Of a stretch of DNA of 33,284 bases, positions 10,781-18,295 are shown one piece after another. Under the pieces are notes generated by a model. It was given only the letters and a program-made list of their open reading frames with translations, was not told the origin of the DNA and ran no database searches. A program made the position numbers and the translations under genes. Positions within the stretch are counted from its first letter, which is position 1, and the number at the start of each line of letters is the position of its first letter. This DNA comes from Klebsormidium nitens. Taxonomy: Eukaryota > Streptophyta > Klebsormidiophyceae > Klebsormidiales > Klebsormidiaceae. Where the stretch lies: positions 1 through 33,284 of the forward strand of contig DF237558.1 of the NCBI GenBank assembly GCA_000708835.1. Reading direction: 5' to 3'.

Positions 10781-11047
10781 ATGACTACATGCAAAATCTG
10801 TTCAGACTTTGAATCCCTGAGACGTGAATATTTAAAACAATGCTATGCTCGCCTTCCCGACGAAGTCAGGAAGGAAAGATCTAGAAAACAGAATATAAAA
10901 ACAAAGCAAAGGTATCTAGATGATCCTGAGTTTAGGCAGAGGCGTCTAGATTATGCTCGCAATCACTACTATGCAAAGAAAGCTAAGCAATCTGCTGCTA
11001 CTGTTTCTAATGCAAAGTCTGCTGATGTTTCTGATGCCAGTTCTTAG
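10781..11047 (+). CDS. Small basic protein, unknown
   Basis: The product is 88 residues. It begins MTTCKICSDFESLRREYLKQC, and three cysteines (C4, C7, C21) may bind a metal. The middle is rich in Arg, Lys and Tyr and predicted helical; the tail is Ala/Ser-rich with SADVSDASS. It could be a DNA-binding or virion protein. It diverges from the recombinase gene, with about 100 bases between the two starts. No family was recognised. Confidence 0.55.
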   Translation: MTTCKICSDFESLRREYLKQCYARLPDEVRKERSRKQNIKTKQRYLDDPEFRQRRLDYARNHYYAKKAKQSAATVSNAKSADVSDASS

Positions 11048-11071
11048 CCTAATGCTGCTGCCAAATCAGAA

Positions 11072-12046
11072 CTATTTCTTGTTCACGTCAGGATCATAGT
11101 GAATCTGAGATTTCCTGTAGACCCTCTTCATTTCCTTATACATCCTATAAGTTGCACTTACGTCTACTCTAGGGTCGATAGGTACTGAGCAGTTCTCTGG
11201 ATCAGGACAGCAGTGAAGCATGTCAACATGGTCTTTACAGAACGGTAGTCCATTGAGGGAATACATAACCTGTTTAACTTTGCACCGTCCGAACATGCAA
11301 GGTGGTGAAAAATCCCCGTACTTAGCACCAAGTTCCCTGAACCGCTTTGCTTTGGGAAACTTAATCACTCCAACATTAGGCCACCGAGGTTGTTGCTGGG
11401 GTTGAGGATTGGGTTGCTGCTGGGGTTGGGGATTGGGTTGCTGCTGGGGTTGGGGATTGGGTTGCTGCTGGGGTTGGGGATTGGGTTGCTGCTGAGGTTG
11501 GGGATTGGGTTGCTGCTGGGGGTGCTGCTGGGGGTGCTGCTGGGGTTGCTCCTCTCCTTGGGGATTGGGTTGCTGCTCTGCTTGCTGCTCTCCCTGCTGC
11601 TGATTTACTTCTTCCCCGTCATCTCCTACTGATTCTTGGTCAGATCTGACCCCAAAATTCAGATGAGAACCATCTGGACGCTGAGTACCATCTATATAAA
11701 AGTTTCCTACGAGAAGTCGAAGCAATCTGACCAGGAAGTATGTGCGTGTTTGATAGATGTAGAGCCGTGCTTGAGCTGCAATTGTCTCGGGAGGAGTCAG
11801 TGGCTGGTGTCTGTTCTCTACAGAATACCAGAAGGCGTCGAACTCAGCATCTGCGAGAGCCCTCCTTAATCTAAAGCGGATTCGCCTTGCTGCCCAATAT
11901 GTGAACAGTCCAAGCAGCCAGCCGGCAAAGAACCATCCCAGCACTATCCTTGTTGCAGAATAATGCTCGCCATCCACAACGAACACATCCCATATCTGCT
12001 TCACGATATTTGGAGGGGCTGGACACTGCTGCTGAGAGTCCGCCAT
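11072..12046 (-). CDS. Membrane protein with Gln/Pro/Asn repeats and a Cys-rich C-terminus
   Basis: The preferred start is the ATG at 12046 (MADSQQQC), giving 324 residues. An upstream ATG at 12136 would add 30 residues that run through repeat-like DNA. One hydrophobic segment (IVLGWFFAGWLLGLFTYWAA, about 33-52) followed by many arginines suggests one membrane span with the basic side inside. Then come an acidic Gln-rich stretch and five copies of a QPNPQPQQ-like unit. The C-terminal part has cysteine and histidine pairs (CMFGRC, FCKDHVDMLHCCPDPENC) that may hold zinc. No family was recognised. A role in the virion membrane or in host contact is possible. Confidence 0.65.
   Translation of the reverse strand: MADSQQQCPAPPNIVKQIWDVFVVDGEHYSATRIVLGWFFAGWLLGLFTYWAARRIRFRLRRALADAEFDAFWYSVENRHQPLTPPETIAAQARLYIYQTRTYFLVRLLRLLVGNFYIDGTQRPDGSHLNFGVRSDQESVGDDGEEVNQQQGEQQAEQQPNPQGEEQPQQHPQQHPQQQPNPQPQQQPNPQPQQQPNPQPQQQPNPQPQQQPNPQPQQQPRWPNVGVIKFPKAKRFRELGAKYGDFSPPCMFGRCKVKQVMYSLNGLPFCKDHVDMLHCCPDPENCSVPIDPRVDVSATYRMYKEMKRVYRKSQIHYDPDVNKK
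11394..11520. repeat. 24-base tandem repeat inside a coding region
   Basis: About five head-to-tail units of GGTTGCTGCTGGGGTTGGGG plus four bases encode the QPNPQPQQ repeats on the minus strand. The units are almost identical, which points to recent expansion. Shorter GGGTGCTGCTG units follow up to about 11550. Confidence 0.85.
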
Positions 12047-12079
12047 TGTCCTTGCTTGCTCCTCGCAGAATGCCTTCCT

Positions 12080-12245
12080 CTTCGCAAATGGTTTCTCAGA
12101 ATGACTTGCTGGAAAGAATGGTTTCCCAGAAATCATTCTGCCCGTGAAACGATTTCCGCAAAACGATTCTGAGTCTCAAATGATTTTCAAAAATGATTTC
12201 CACCGTCAGATATTGACAAAATCATTTCCACCGTCCGATCTAGGG
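12080..12245. repeat. Short AATGATTT-like repeats in the leader of the membrane protein gene
   Basis: Several related words (AATGGTTTC, AAATGATTT, AATCATTT) occur in both orientations. The clearest pair is ATGATTTCCACCGTC at 12193-12207 and ATCATTTCCACCGTC at 12221-12235. The function is unknown; binding sites or a small secondary structure are possible. Confidence 0.5.
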
Positions 12246-12327
12246 TTCTGGCAACCGAAAAGGGCGGTCACGCGGTCGGCGGTTTCAACCGCTGAAAGAA
12301 AAAAGGAAAACCGTCGACGCTCGGAGT

Positions 12328-12618
12328 CTACGGAGTATTAGATAAGAACGACGACGCCATGTGAGCTCGCTGAAGCCCAGTGTCGACACGGTCTGCACCG
12401 CGACCAATACCTCTGATTACTTTATTCACTGCCTCAGCACCGCGAGCTCCTTTAGTACCACCAATCGCAGAACCCAAGTGACTGCTCAAGTGCTGCAGAA
12501 GTGGACTAGTACTGTGGAAAATATTGTTTGCATGGTGAACTCCGATCGCCGCTCTTTTCAAAACGTTCTGCCCAAAGTGCAATCCTTTCTAAAGAGTCTT
12601 TCCTAAGCTTCCGAACAT
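12328..12618 (-). pseudogene. Small glycine/alanine-rich amphipathic virion-type protein, interrupted by TAG
   Basis: Reading from the ATG at 12618, the frame gives nine residues (MFGSLGKTL), then a TAG at 12589-12591, then continues open for 87 residues with the same character (KGLHFGQNVLKRAAIGV...). No other ATG starts the long part. The body has a Gly/Ala-rich helix-forming segment (SAIGGTKGARGAEAVNKVIRG) that recalls small membrane-active or DNA-binding virion proteins. It lies beside the minor capsid genes. The TAG could come from CAG by a single change. Either this copy is inactive, the stop is read through, or translation starts at a non-ATG codon (TTG at 12582). Confidence 0.6.
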
Positions 12619-12638
12619 GTTTATAACTTATGATTAGA

Positions 12639-13478
12639 TTATTTACGCATGTACTTACTGATAAATCCGACCTTCTTCATGGAAACCAGATTTTTCATAG
12701 CAAGTAACATTTCATTTTTCTTTTCTTTGTAAGTTGTCATCTTTAGGACAAGGGTAAAATCGTTGATCTGTGGCAGACTGTTCCGTTGGAGGTCTGTAAT
12801 CTCCACATGCAATTGACTTATGTTCTTATCTTGGAGCTGGAGCTCGTATGGTGCTCCGACAATATAGTTAAACGGAGAGAACGCTTGACTGGTCGACCAG
12901 GGTATTAAACCCAGAATGGTAGAGTTTACTACTTGCCCGTTGCTAAAATTATCATAAGTCTGCCTCGCCAGACTCATTCCGTACATGTGAATGGCGATGT
13001 TGTTAACAGAGAATCTGAAGTCCAGCACTTGAGTGCTGTGGATCGTACTGCTTATGCTGCTGGTCAGACTCGTGAATCCAAATGTCTGAGCGTGTGTTGG
13101 GTTCTCAAAACTAATCTGATAATTTTCAGTGAAATTGAAAGAAAGTATCTTCTGATTCCTCATGTACAAACACTTGCAAGATGAGAACTGAGCGGAGACT
13201 TGGGCAGCAAAATCAACGTAGTTGTATGTCCCGCTTAAGATGTTTACCTCTGTCGTTATTCCTGTGCTAATCTGATGGAAAAAAATGGTATTGTTGGTAT
13301 CATTAATCACGTAAGCATCATTACGGTTAAAGCAACAAAGCAAAAGCGAGATGCTCATTGTTTCGTCGTTTTCGCAGGTTAAAACATTGATGTCAAAATT
13401 AAACGTCTGTATGGTCTGCGAGCTGTCTGAATTCAGGTACACTATCTGAGTCCCAATCACCTCTGTCGTGTCTGTCAT
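12639..13478 (-). CDS. Probable minor capsid (penton-like) protein
   Basis: The product is 279 residues and beta-rich, with few charged helices. A typical minor-capsid pattern is visible: an N-terminal strand region, a SGTYNYVDFAAQV segment near 82-94, TFGFTSLTSS near 135-144, and a late APYELQL...ISQLHVEITDLQRNSLP...DFTLVLKM segment, which resembles the closing strands of jelly-roll minor capsid proteins of giant viruses and PLVs. It lies in the virion block with a second protein of similar closing motif (13641-14113). No early-type motif lies directly upstream. The penton role is inferred from pattern and position only. Confidence 0.6.
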   Translation of the reverse strand: MTDTTEVIGTQIVYLNSDSSQTIQTFNFDINVLTCENDETMSISLLLCCFNRNDAYVINDTNNTIFFHQISTGITTEVNILSGTYNYVDFAAQVSAQFSSCKCLYMRNQKILSFNFTENYQISFENPTHAQTFGFTSLTSSISSTIHSTQVLDFRFSVNNIAIHMYGMSLARQTYDNFSNGQVVNSTILGLIPWSTSQAFSPFNYIVGAPYELQLQDKNISQLHVEITDLQRNSLPQINDFTLVLKMTTYKEKKNEMLLAMKNLVSMKKVGFISKYMRK

Positions 13479-13490
13479 ATTACCTTATAT

Positions 13491-13589
13491 TTAGATTTTC
13501 ATACCCATCGTAGAACATTTGAAGCCATATATTGCTTGAATAATGCATCTCACACCGTCGTCGCCAACGTGCTTACACTTCCCAGGCAT
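13491..13589 (-). pseudogene. Remnant of an EsV-1-7 repeat gene (32 codons)
   Basis: An ATG at 13589 opens a frame reading MPGKCKHVGDDGVRC, then IIQAIYGFKC, then STMGMKI and a stop. The first 25 residues align with the N-termini of the proteins at 18296 (MPSRCKHIGNDGVKC) and 31914 (MVSRCKYVGDDGVRC). After YGFKC the frame jumps to a GMK that normally ends the first repeat, so the middle of the repeat and everything after it are gone. An A-run with TCGATTTTTATTAG, similar to the element's promoter motif, lies at about 13610-13634 upstream. It may be a relic, or a mini-protein. Confidence 0.7.
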
Positions 13590-13640
13590 CTTGACACTCT
13601 GGTCTCAGAGTCTCTAATAAAAATCGATTTTTTTCTGCGA

Positions 13641-14113
13641 TCATATTTTTTCCATTATGAGAGTAAGCTGCCAGTTCGCTGTGATTGGTGTTGTGCTGGT
13701 ATACCTGGATAGTTCGACAGTGATGGTCTTATTAGCAAAGAGACTAGAGTCCGTGATAACCAGTGGTCTCAAATCCTTTTGCAGATGATTTCCTAGCACA
13801 CTGCACAGTGTCGAATCGTTGTTTCGATTGTACGAAGCAAAAGATCTAGTCTGCATCAGCTCCAAGATTGCCACGTTCGTAATCGTATTCACTGTTCCCT
13901 CGATCAAGAATTTTCAACGAAGAGGTGGTAATTTCCTTCTGCCACCAGATTCGGAACGTCCACGTGGAATACGAATTGGTTGTTCATCCCGTTAGACAGA
14001 GCGTCCTGACTGTCCAGAATGATCTTGTAAGGGCGGGGGGTTGGTATTCCAATGAAAGAGTCGTGCTTTAATGAACTATAAGTGTTGGCATATGCAATTT
14101 GCCTGTTCTCCAT
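13641..14113 (-). pseudogene. Second minor-capsid-like protein, split by a frameshift
   Basis: The first frame starts at the ATG at 14113 (MENRQIAYANTYSS) and stops at 13904. A second frame that overlaps this stop runs on to 13641 and ends ITANWQLTLIMEKI, a closing pattern like other minor capsid proteins. The second frame has no ATG near its beginning. A -1 shift at about 13905-13910 (AATTCTTGATCG on the coding strand) would join both into about 157 residues. There is no classic slippery heptamer, so a mutation or a sequencing error is more likely than programmed shifting. The gene sits between the penton-like gene and the coiled-coil gene in the virion block. Confidence 0.65.
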
Positions 14114-14133
14114 TTAATCTTTTGCTTCGATTT

Positions 14134-14487
14134 TTATTTGACTGTTTTTTTCAACTTGTCTTCCAATCGTTTCTTCTTAGCGTGAGCTTTGTTCATCCTT
14201 TCGAGACTGACCCCCTCGTCGATAGCAAAGACTGAAGCAAGCATGTTTGCATAAGCGTCCTCGATCGAAGGGTCGAATTCCTTCAACTCTTTGAGTGCTC
14301 TCTCATGCCGTTCTTGTCTCTTATCCATTTCCAGCAATTCTTCCTTCGTAAACTCAGCACGCTCCGCGACTTTCGTTTCGCTCTCCACTTTGATTGCTTC
14401 GATCTCCTGCTCTATCTTTTGAATTTCCAGAGCGGTCTCTTCTTCCTTTAGAATGTCCAGCAGTGTGTCCTCACTTAGTTTAGTCAT
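14134..14487 (-). CDS. Coiled-coil protein next to the packaging ATPase
   Basis: From the ATG at 14487 (MTKLSEDTLLD) the product is 117 residues. An upstream ATG would run into the promoter shared with the divergent ATPase gene, so it was not used. Nearly the whole protein is predicted helix rich in Glu and Lys (ALEIQKIEQEIEAIKVESE and on), typical of a coiled coil. The 25 bases between this start and the ATPase start are almost only A and T. A scaffold or virion assembly role is a guess from position. Confidence 0.65.
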   Translation of the reverse strand: MTKLSEDTLLDILKEEETALEIQKIEQEIEAIKVESETKVAERAEFTKEELLEMDKRQERHERALKELKEFDPSIEDAYANMLASVFAIDEGVSLERMNKAHAKKKRLEDKLKKTVK

Positions 14488-14512
14488 AGTTATTATATGA
14501 TGATAAAATAAA

Positions 14513-15391
14513 ATGACGATTAAGACGAAGTCGCTGAAGCATCTGGTGCTCAAGGAACTTAAAAACAATAAACCTTTGTACCAAGACGTCCCCTTCCCAA
14601 AAGATTTGTTTGTTCCTTATGGTTTGGTCTCGTTGATAGGAGGTCTTGGAAGTGGAAAGACGACCTACCTACTGAAGACGCTTCAGTTGTACGAGACAAC
14701 GAAGACCTTCGACAAGATCTTTTACTATTCGCCCACCATAGGTTATGAGGAAAAGCGTGAGTATCTGCCTGAGTGCACCGAGGTCTTTGAAGATTTCACC
14801 CTTGACCTGTTTTTAAAGCACAAAGAATTCATCAGAAAGGAGATCGAGGATTACAAGATTGTTATATACTACATGGAGATCTACTACAAAGCCATGAGAG
14901 GTCAGCATATATCACATTCTGAACAACTTATTCTCGAGAGCAACGACTACGAACCTATGACTACTGATTACAAGCATATGCCCTGCTTCTGTATGGTCTA
15001 TGATGACCTACAATCAAACAGATTGATTTATTCGCCTAACATGAAGACGTCCGTGAGTCAATTTTTTTTAAATTGTCGTCATTTCAATACCATGTGTATC
15101 TTCTCCTGCCAGACGTTTAAGAATGCCATTCCAAAACAATTGAAAAGCAATATTGCGGTCTACATCTTGTTTAAATGCAAAGCATTGAAGCAGCAAAAGG
15201 ATATTGCAGAAGATCTGGTCGGTGTATGTCCAGTTGAGACCTTCGTTGCGTGTTGGAACTGGGCTTGTGAGGTCAAGTACAGTGCTTTTGTGATGGACAG
15301 AAACGCTGACGAACACCTGATGTTTAGACGGAACTTCGACACTCAGATTATACTGGATGATAAGGACGTGAATTTTCATAAAGAAAAATAA
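14513..15391 (+). CDS. DNA-packaging ATPase (A32/FtsK-HerA type)
   Basis: The product is 292 residues and is the motor that drives viral DNA into the capsid by ATP hydrolysis, as in PLVs, virophages and giant viruses. Walker A is GGLGSGKT at residues 43-50, and Walker B is CFCMVYDD at about 158-165 with the two aspartates at 164-165. Between them lies a helical region with KIFYYSPTIGYEEKREY. After Walker B comes a SQFFLNCRHFNTMCIFSCQTF segment that holds the sensor-like polar residues. Length and motif spacing fit PLV ATPases. The gene lies close to the major capsid gene, as usual. No early motif precedes it; the leader is AT-rich. Confidence 0.9.
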   Translation: MTIKTKSLKHLVLKELKNNKPLYQDVPFPKDLFVPYGLVSLIGGLGSGKTTYLLKTLQLYETTKTFDKIFYYSPTIGYEEKREYLPECTEVFEDFTLDLFLKHKEFIRKEIEDYKIVIYYMEIYYKAMRGQHISHSEQLILESNDYEPMTTDYKHMPCFCMVYDDLQSNRLIYSPNMKTSVSQFFLNCRHFNTMCIFSCQTFKNAIPKQLKSNIAVYILFKCKALKQQKDIAEDLVGVCPVETFVACWNWACEVKYSAFVMDRNADEHLMFRRNFDTQIILDDKDVNFHKEK

Positions 15392-15412
15392 ATCATGACG
15401 GTTATTCATCAA

Positions 15413-15724
15413 TCATTCCATTTCCTTAATACGCTCTATGATTTCCGAATCTTTCTCGGTATAAATCCAAGCCTTGAACATCGAGTGCAATCTTTTGTGG
15501 TCGAGCAACTTCATTCCATTGACGTATTCATACGGGTGTTGATCTTTGAATAGTTCAACTACATCATCCATCCTCTCGCTCACTAATTTGTCATTTACTT
15601 TGATACCAAAACTAACTTCATAGACTATTATCGAATCGTTCTCTTCGTCTTCATAATAGTCATCAACGGTAGTCTCGACTATCTCGTATGAATTCGCCAT
15701 TGCTTTAACTATCCGATTTGTCAT
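15413..15724 (-). CDS. Small acidic protein, unknown
   Basis: The product is 103 residues if it starts at the ATG at 15724, or 95 from the second ATG (MANSYEIVETT). The N-terminal half is acidic (DDYYEDEENDS). The C-terminal half is helical with a MKLLDHKRLHSMFKAWIYTEKD stretch. A run of eight A's followed by CTTTTTATTTTT ends just before the first ATG and resembles the recurrent promoter motif loosely. No family was recognised. It lies between the ATPase and the broken gene at 15761. Confidence 0.55.
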   Translation of the reverse strand: MTNRIVKAMANSYEIVETTVDDYYEDEENDSIIVYEVSFGIKVNDKLVSERMDDVVELFKDQHPYEYVNGMKLLDHKRLHSMFKAWIYTEKDSEIIERIKEME

Positions 15725-15760
15725 GGAAAAATAAAAAGTTTTTTTTGAGGGGTTTCGTTC

Positions 15761-16097
15761 TTAGCTCAAATCAACACCTGGGCGTAGTTTCTTTGGTGAG
15801 CCAATGCAACGTACCTTACATGCATCTATGTACATCTGTGGATTGTCGCCCTTGGGTGGATCAGCAAACCCGTGCCCAAATCTACTTGTGGTGTCAGATT
15901 CCACCAACTTGTTTCCGTGGCGAAGGTTAGCATTGAAGAACTGCCCGTTAAATCTGCAACGCCTGCACGCGAATCTCCTCGTCTCTATCTTTTTTGGTGA
16001 AGTGGTTGTTAATTGTCTTCATGGGTACAGTAGGTTCAGGATAAAGGACACTTTTCGTTAACCCAGCGGTCGCGAATGGATACGGTGATATGCTCAT
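15761..16097 (-). pseudogene. Unrecognised virion-block gene broken by a one-base frameshift
   Basis: An ATG at 16097 opens MSISPYPFATAGLTKSVLYP and runs in frame to QALQI followed by TAA. In another frame, starting at about 15960, an open stretch of similar quality reads RFNGQFFNANLRHGNKLVES and ends at a stop at 15761-15763. The total of 337 bases is one more than a multiple of three, so one extra base near 15957-15964 would explain the break. The joined length would be about 111 residues. Neighbours are the major capsid gene (downstream start 43 bases away) and the small gene at 15724. I do not recognise the family. Confidence 0.55.
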
Positions 16098-16139
16098 ACT
16101 TTATAATAAAGTGAGATTTAAAAAAAAAGAAGTGGATGA

Positions 16140-17474
16140 TCACCACACGACCCTCAAGTTCCTCCCTGCACCGACCTCAAGGATACCATCACAGCATGCG
16201 AAAACGTACGGAAGGTATGAACCAGTACCAGCCTGTCCATCCATGTTAGACCAACCAGAGTTGGGAGCAACAGGGGCGGGTAGGGTATAACCGCTCCCGA
16301 CCGTCTGCCAGGCGAGTTGTACTTGATTCCCTGACGTATCCGTTCCACTGATCCACCTGTCAGAAGGACGGCTCGGTTGATCAAAACTGACCATGTGGGC
16401 GAAATAATTTTTCTGGAAGTTAGTCAGGTTGCTCATGGTCGACGTAATATGTGTGCCCGCTATATCCTTGGTCAGACCAAGAACGTCAAGGTTGTTCTCA
16501 TAAATCTCGATGGGCGTCGCAGGCATTGATGGATATTGCACACTGTTCAGAGTGAAGACCGAGGTCGACACGTCATGTCCAACGGAGGTGAAAGCGGTAG
16601 AAGAACCTGTCACGGTGTCAAGGAAACCACCTTGATAGGTTGCACCATTCAAAAAACCACCGATCACATGAGAGAGACTCTTAGAGTTGACTGGAACTTT
16701 GATCGTCTGGTTGGGTGAGCCAGCAATAGCAGATGTTGAGAAGAAATTGTAGTACTTGAAAGGCAGTTGGAGAGGGGCACGAGACATCTCAGACTCGAGA
16801 TCGCTCATGTAGCCTGAGTCGCCAAAAGACCACATGTCTACCGTGCACTTCAGGTTATTCAGAATGACGTTCTGGAAACCGCTTACGGAAGGAAGGTAAA
16901 GTTCGCTGTTGCTGGCACTCATCTTCAGAGCATTGATCCAGGGTTGAGCCACGGTCAGAGCAACACGTACCTCACCAATGACCTGCGTCGAGATGACACG
17001 GGGTTGGATGGACTCGAGCACTTCGCCGAAGTTGGTTAGGCAGAAGGTCGTCGAGGTATTGGCAGTTCCTACAGCAGGAGCAGCAGTTCCAGCAGGACGC
17101 ACGTCAGTTGCTTTGAGAAGAGCGTTGTTCTTGGTGAAACGCCTCTTGAACGTGTCGTTCGCCATCCAGTTCAATTTAATGTTGTTCAGAAGGTTCAGGT
17201 TCTGAGTTCCAGGCACTACTGCTGTACCATTGATCTGAAGTTGGATGTTGGTGAACAGAGACTCGACGTTCGGGGGTGCGAAGTTGGTCGAGTCGAGCTT
17301 GTAGTCAAAATAGAGGCGAAGGCTATCTAACGCAATCGTCCCTGAAGGAAGCACGAAGGTGATCGTCTGACCAGATTGCACGTTCTGGGTCTGGGTCGGG
17401 TAAAAGGTGAACTTGTTCTTTGAGAAGTCTTTTACGATCTGGCATCCGTACTTCAGAGAAGGATGGATAGGCAT
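16140..17474 (-). CDS. MCP: Major capsid protein (double jelly-roll)
   Basis: The product is 444 residues and is the main shell protein. The N-terminus (SKNKFTFYPTQTQNVQSGQT, then ITFVLPSGTIALDSLRLYFDY) has the strand pattern of PLV and virophage major capsid proteins. The protein is beta-rich throughout, with Asn/Ser/Thr loops, and ends with DGILEVGAGRNLRVVW, a closing strand pair. Length fits the double jelly-roll group, which runs about 400-600 residues. The ATPase and minor capsid genes are near, which supports the call. The leader has no early-type motif; the 30 bases before the ATG are AT-rich, in line with late expression. Confidence 0.85.
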   Translation of the reverse strand: MPIHPSLKYGCQIVKDFSKNKFTFYPTQTQNVQSGQTITFVLPSGTIALDSLRLYFDYKLDSTNFAPPNVESLFTNIQLQINGTAVVPGTQNLNLLNNIKLNWMANDTFKRRFTKNNALLKATDVRPAGTAAPAVGTANTSTTFCLTNFGEVLESIQPRVISTQVIGEVRVALTVAQPWINALKMSASNSELYLPSVSGFQNVILNNLKCTVDMWSFGDSGYMSDLESEMSRAPLQLPFKYYNFFSTSAIAGSPNQTIKVPVNSKSLSHVIGGFLNGATYQGGFLDTVTGSSTAFTSVGHDVSTSVFTLNSVQYPSMPATPIEIYENNLDVLGLTKDIAGTHITSTMSNLTNFQKNYFAHMVSFDQPSRPSDRWISGTDTSGNQVQLAWQTVGSGYTLPAPVAPNSGWSNMDGQAGTGSYLPYVFACCDGILEVGAGRNLRVVW

Positions 17475-17502
17475 TGTTTATAATCTTCGTGCAGATAATT
17501 AT

Positions 17503-18237
17503 TCAGACCACGTACATAATATCCGTTTCCATCATATCATTTAATTCCAACCAAGCGGACTTGATATTTTTGTATGGTTCGCCCGTTGTTCTGTTCACGA
17601 CTCCCAATTCTGACGCAAACCTCAAAAGTCGTTTCCTAAGTTCCGCTTTCTCCTTTACTTTCCTTTTTATTATACTTTGCTCGTATGCTTCGGTCAGTTC
17701 AAACCATTCCTTTCTGAAAGGAGTCAGATCGACTTTCTCTATTGTGAGAGGAATCTCCTGTGGTGCTTTTTCTTTCGACTTGCTACGGGTTCTTCTAGGA
17801 GATACGACCTCGCTCTGTTCTTCCTCCGCTTCTTTCCTTGACTGTTCTTCTGCATATCTAATTGCTTCTTCCTCTGCTTCTCTTCTACGTGCTTCTTCCT
17901 CTGCTTGTCTCTCGTGCTCCGCCCATTTCTTAAATTGAGCCTCCTGGAACTTCCGCTTCAATTCTTGCAGTCTTTCCAATTCAATCTTCTCCTGTTGCTG
18001 CTGTATCTCGAGTTTCTTTTTCTGTAATTTTAGTTTTTTCTCCTTGATCAGGTCTTTCATCAACCTGTTAAAGAATGCTGACTGGGACTGAGGTTGGTCA
18101 TTGGCACTTATAAACTCCTCCCACCCGCTTGGTAAATCCTCGCCAGCGTGTACCACAGGAAAGGGCGTGATCTCTAGTGCTCTTATACTTCCCACGGGCA
18201 TGGAGGGGATGAAATCACAATCACAGCGTCTGTCCAT
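17503..18237 (-). CDS. Coiled-coil protein of the virion block
   Basis: From the ATG at 18237 (MDRRCDCDFIPSMPVGS) the product is 244 residues. An ATG at 18345 would overlap the divergent gene at 18296 and its promoter, so the shorter start is preferred. Residues about 60-155 form a long Glu/Lys/Gln-rich coiled coil (KEKKLKLQKKKLEIQQQQEK and on). A basic SPRRTRSKSKEK stretch follows, and then a second helical region. It lies directly upstream of the major capsid gene on the same strand, 28 bases apart, so it may be co-transcribed with it. A scaffold, core or tegument role is possible but not shown. Confidence 0.65.
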   Translation of the reverse strand: MDRRCDCDFIPSMPVGSIRALEITPFPVVHAGEDLPSGWEEFISANDQPQSQSAFFNRLMKDLIKEKKLKLQKKKLEIQQQQEKIELERLQELKRKFQEAQFKKWAEHERQAEEEARRREAEEEAIRYAEEQSRKEAEEEQSEVVSPRRTRSKSKEKAPQEIPLTIEKVDLTPFRKEWFELTEAYEQSIIKRKVKEKAELRKRLLRFASELGVVNRTTGEPYKNIKSAWLELNDMMETDIMYVV

Positions 18238-18251
18238 TAAGGTCTCGAGAG

Positions 18252-18270
18252 AAAAAAATTGAATTTTACT
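18252..18270 (+). promoter_or_regulatory. Putative early promoter of the EsV-1-7/nuclease gene
   Basis: Seven A's run into TTGAATTTTACT, so the octamer AAAATTGA is present exactly. The motif ends 25 bases before the ATG at 18296. It is the best-formed copy on the plus strand. Confidence 0.65.
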
Positions 18271-18295
18271 TAGGATGGGAGGATAGCGAGACAAG

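Noticed and set aside
11390-11632. Leu/Gly-rich plus-strand frame that looks like a membrane protein
   Set aside because: It is the antisense of the 24-base repeat of the membrane protein gene.
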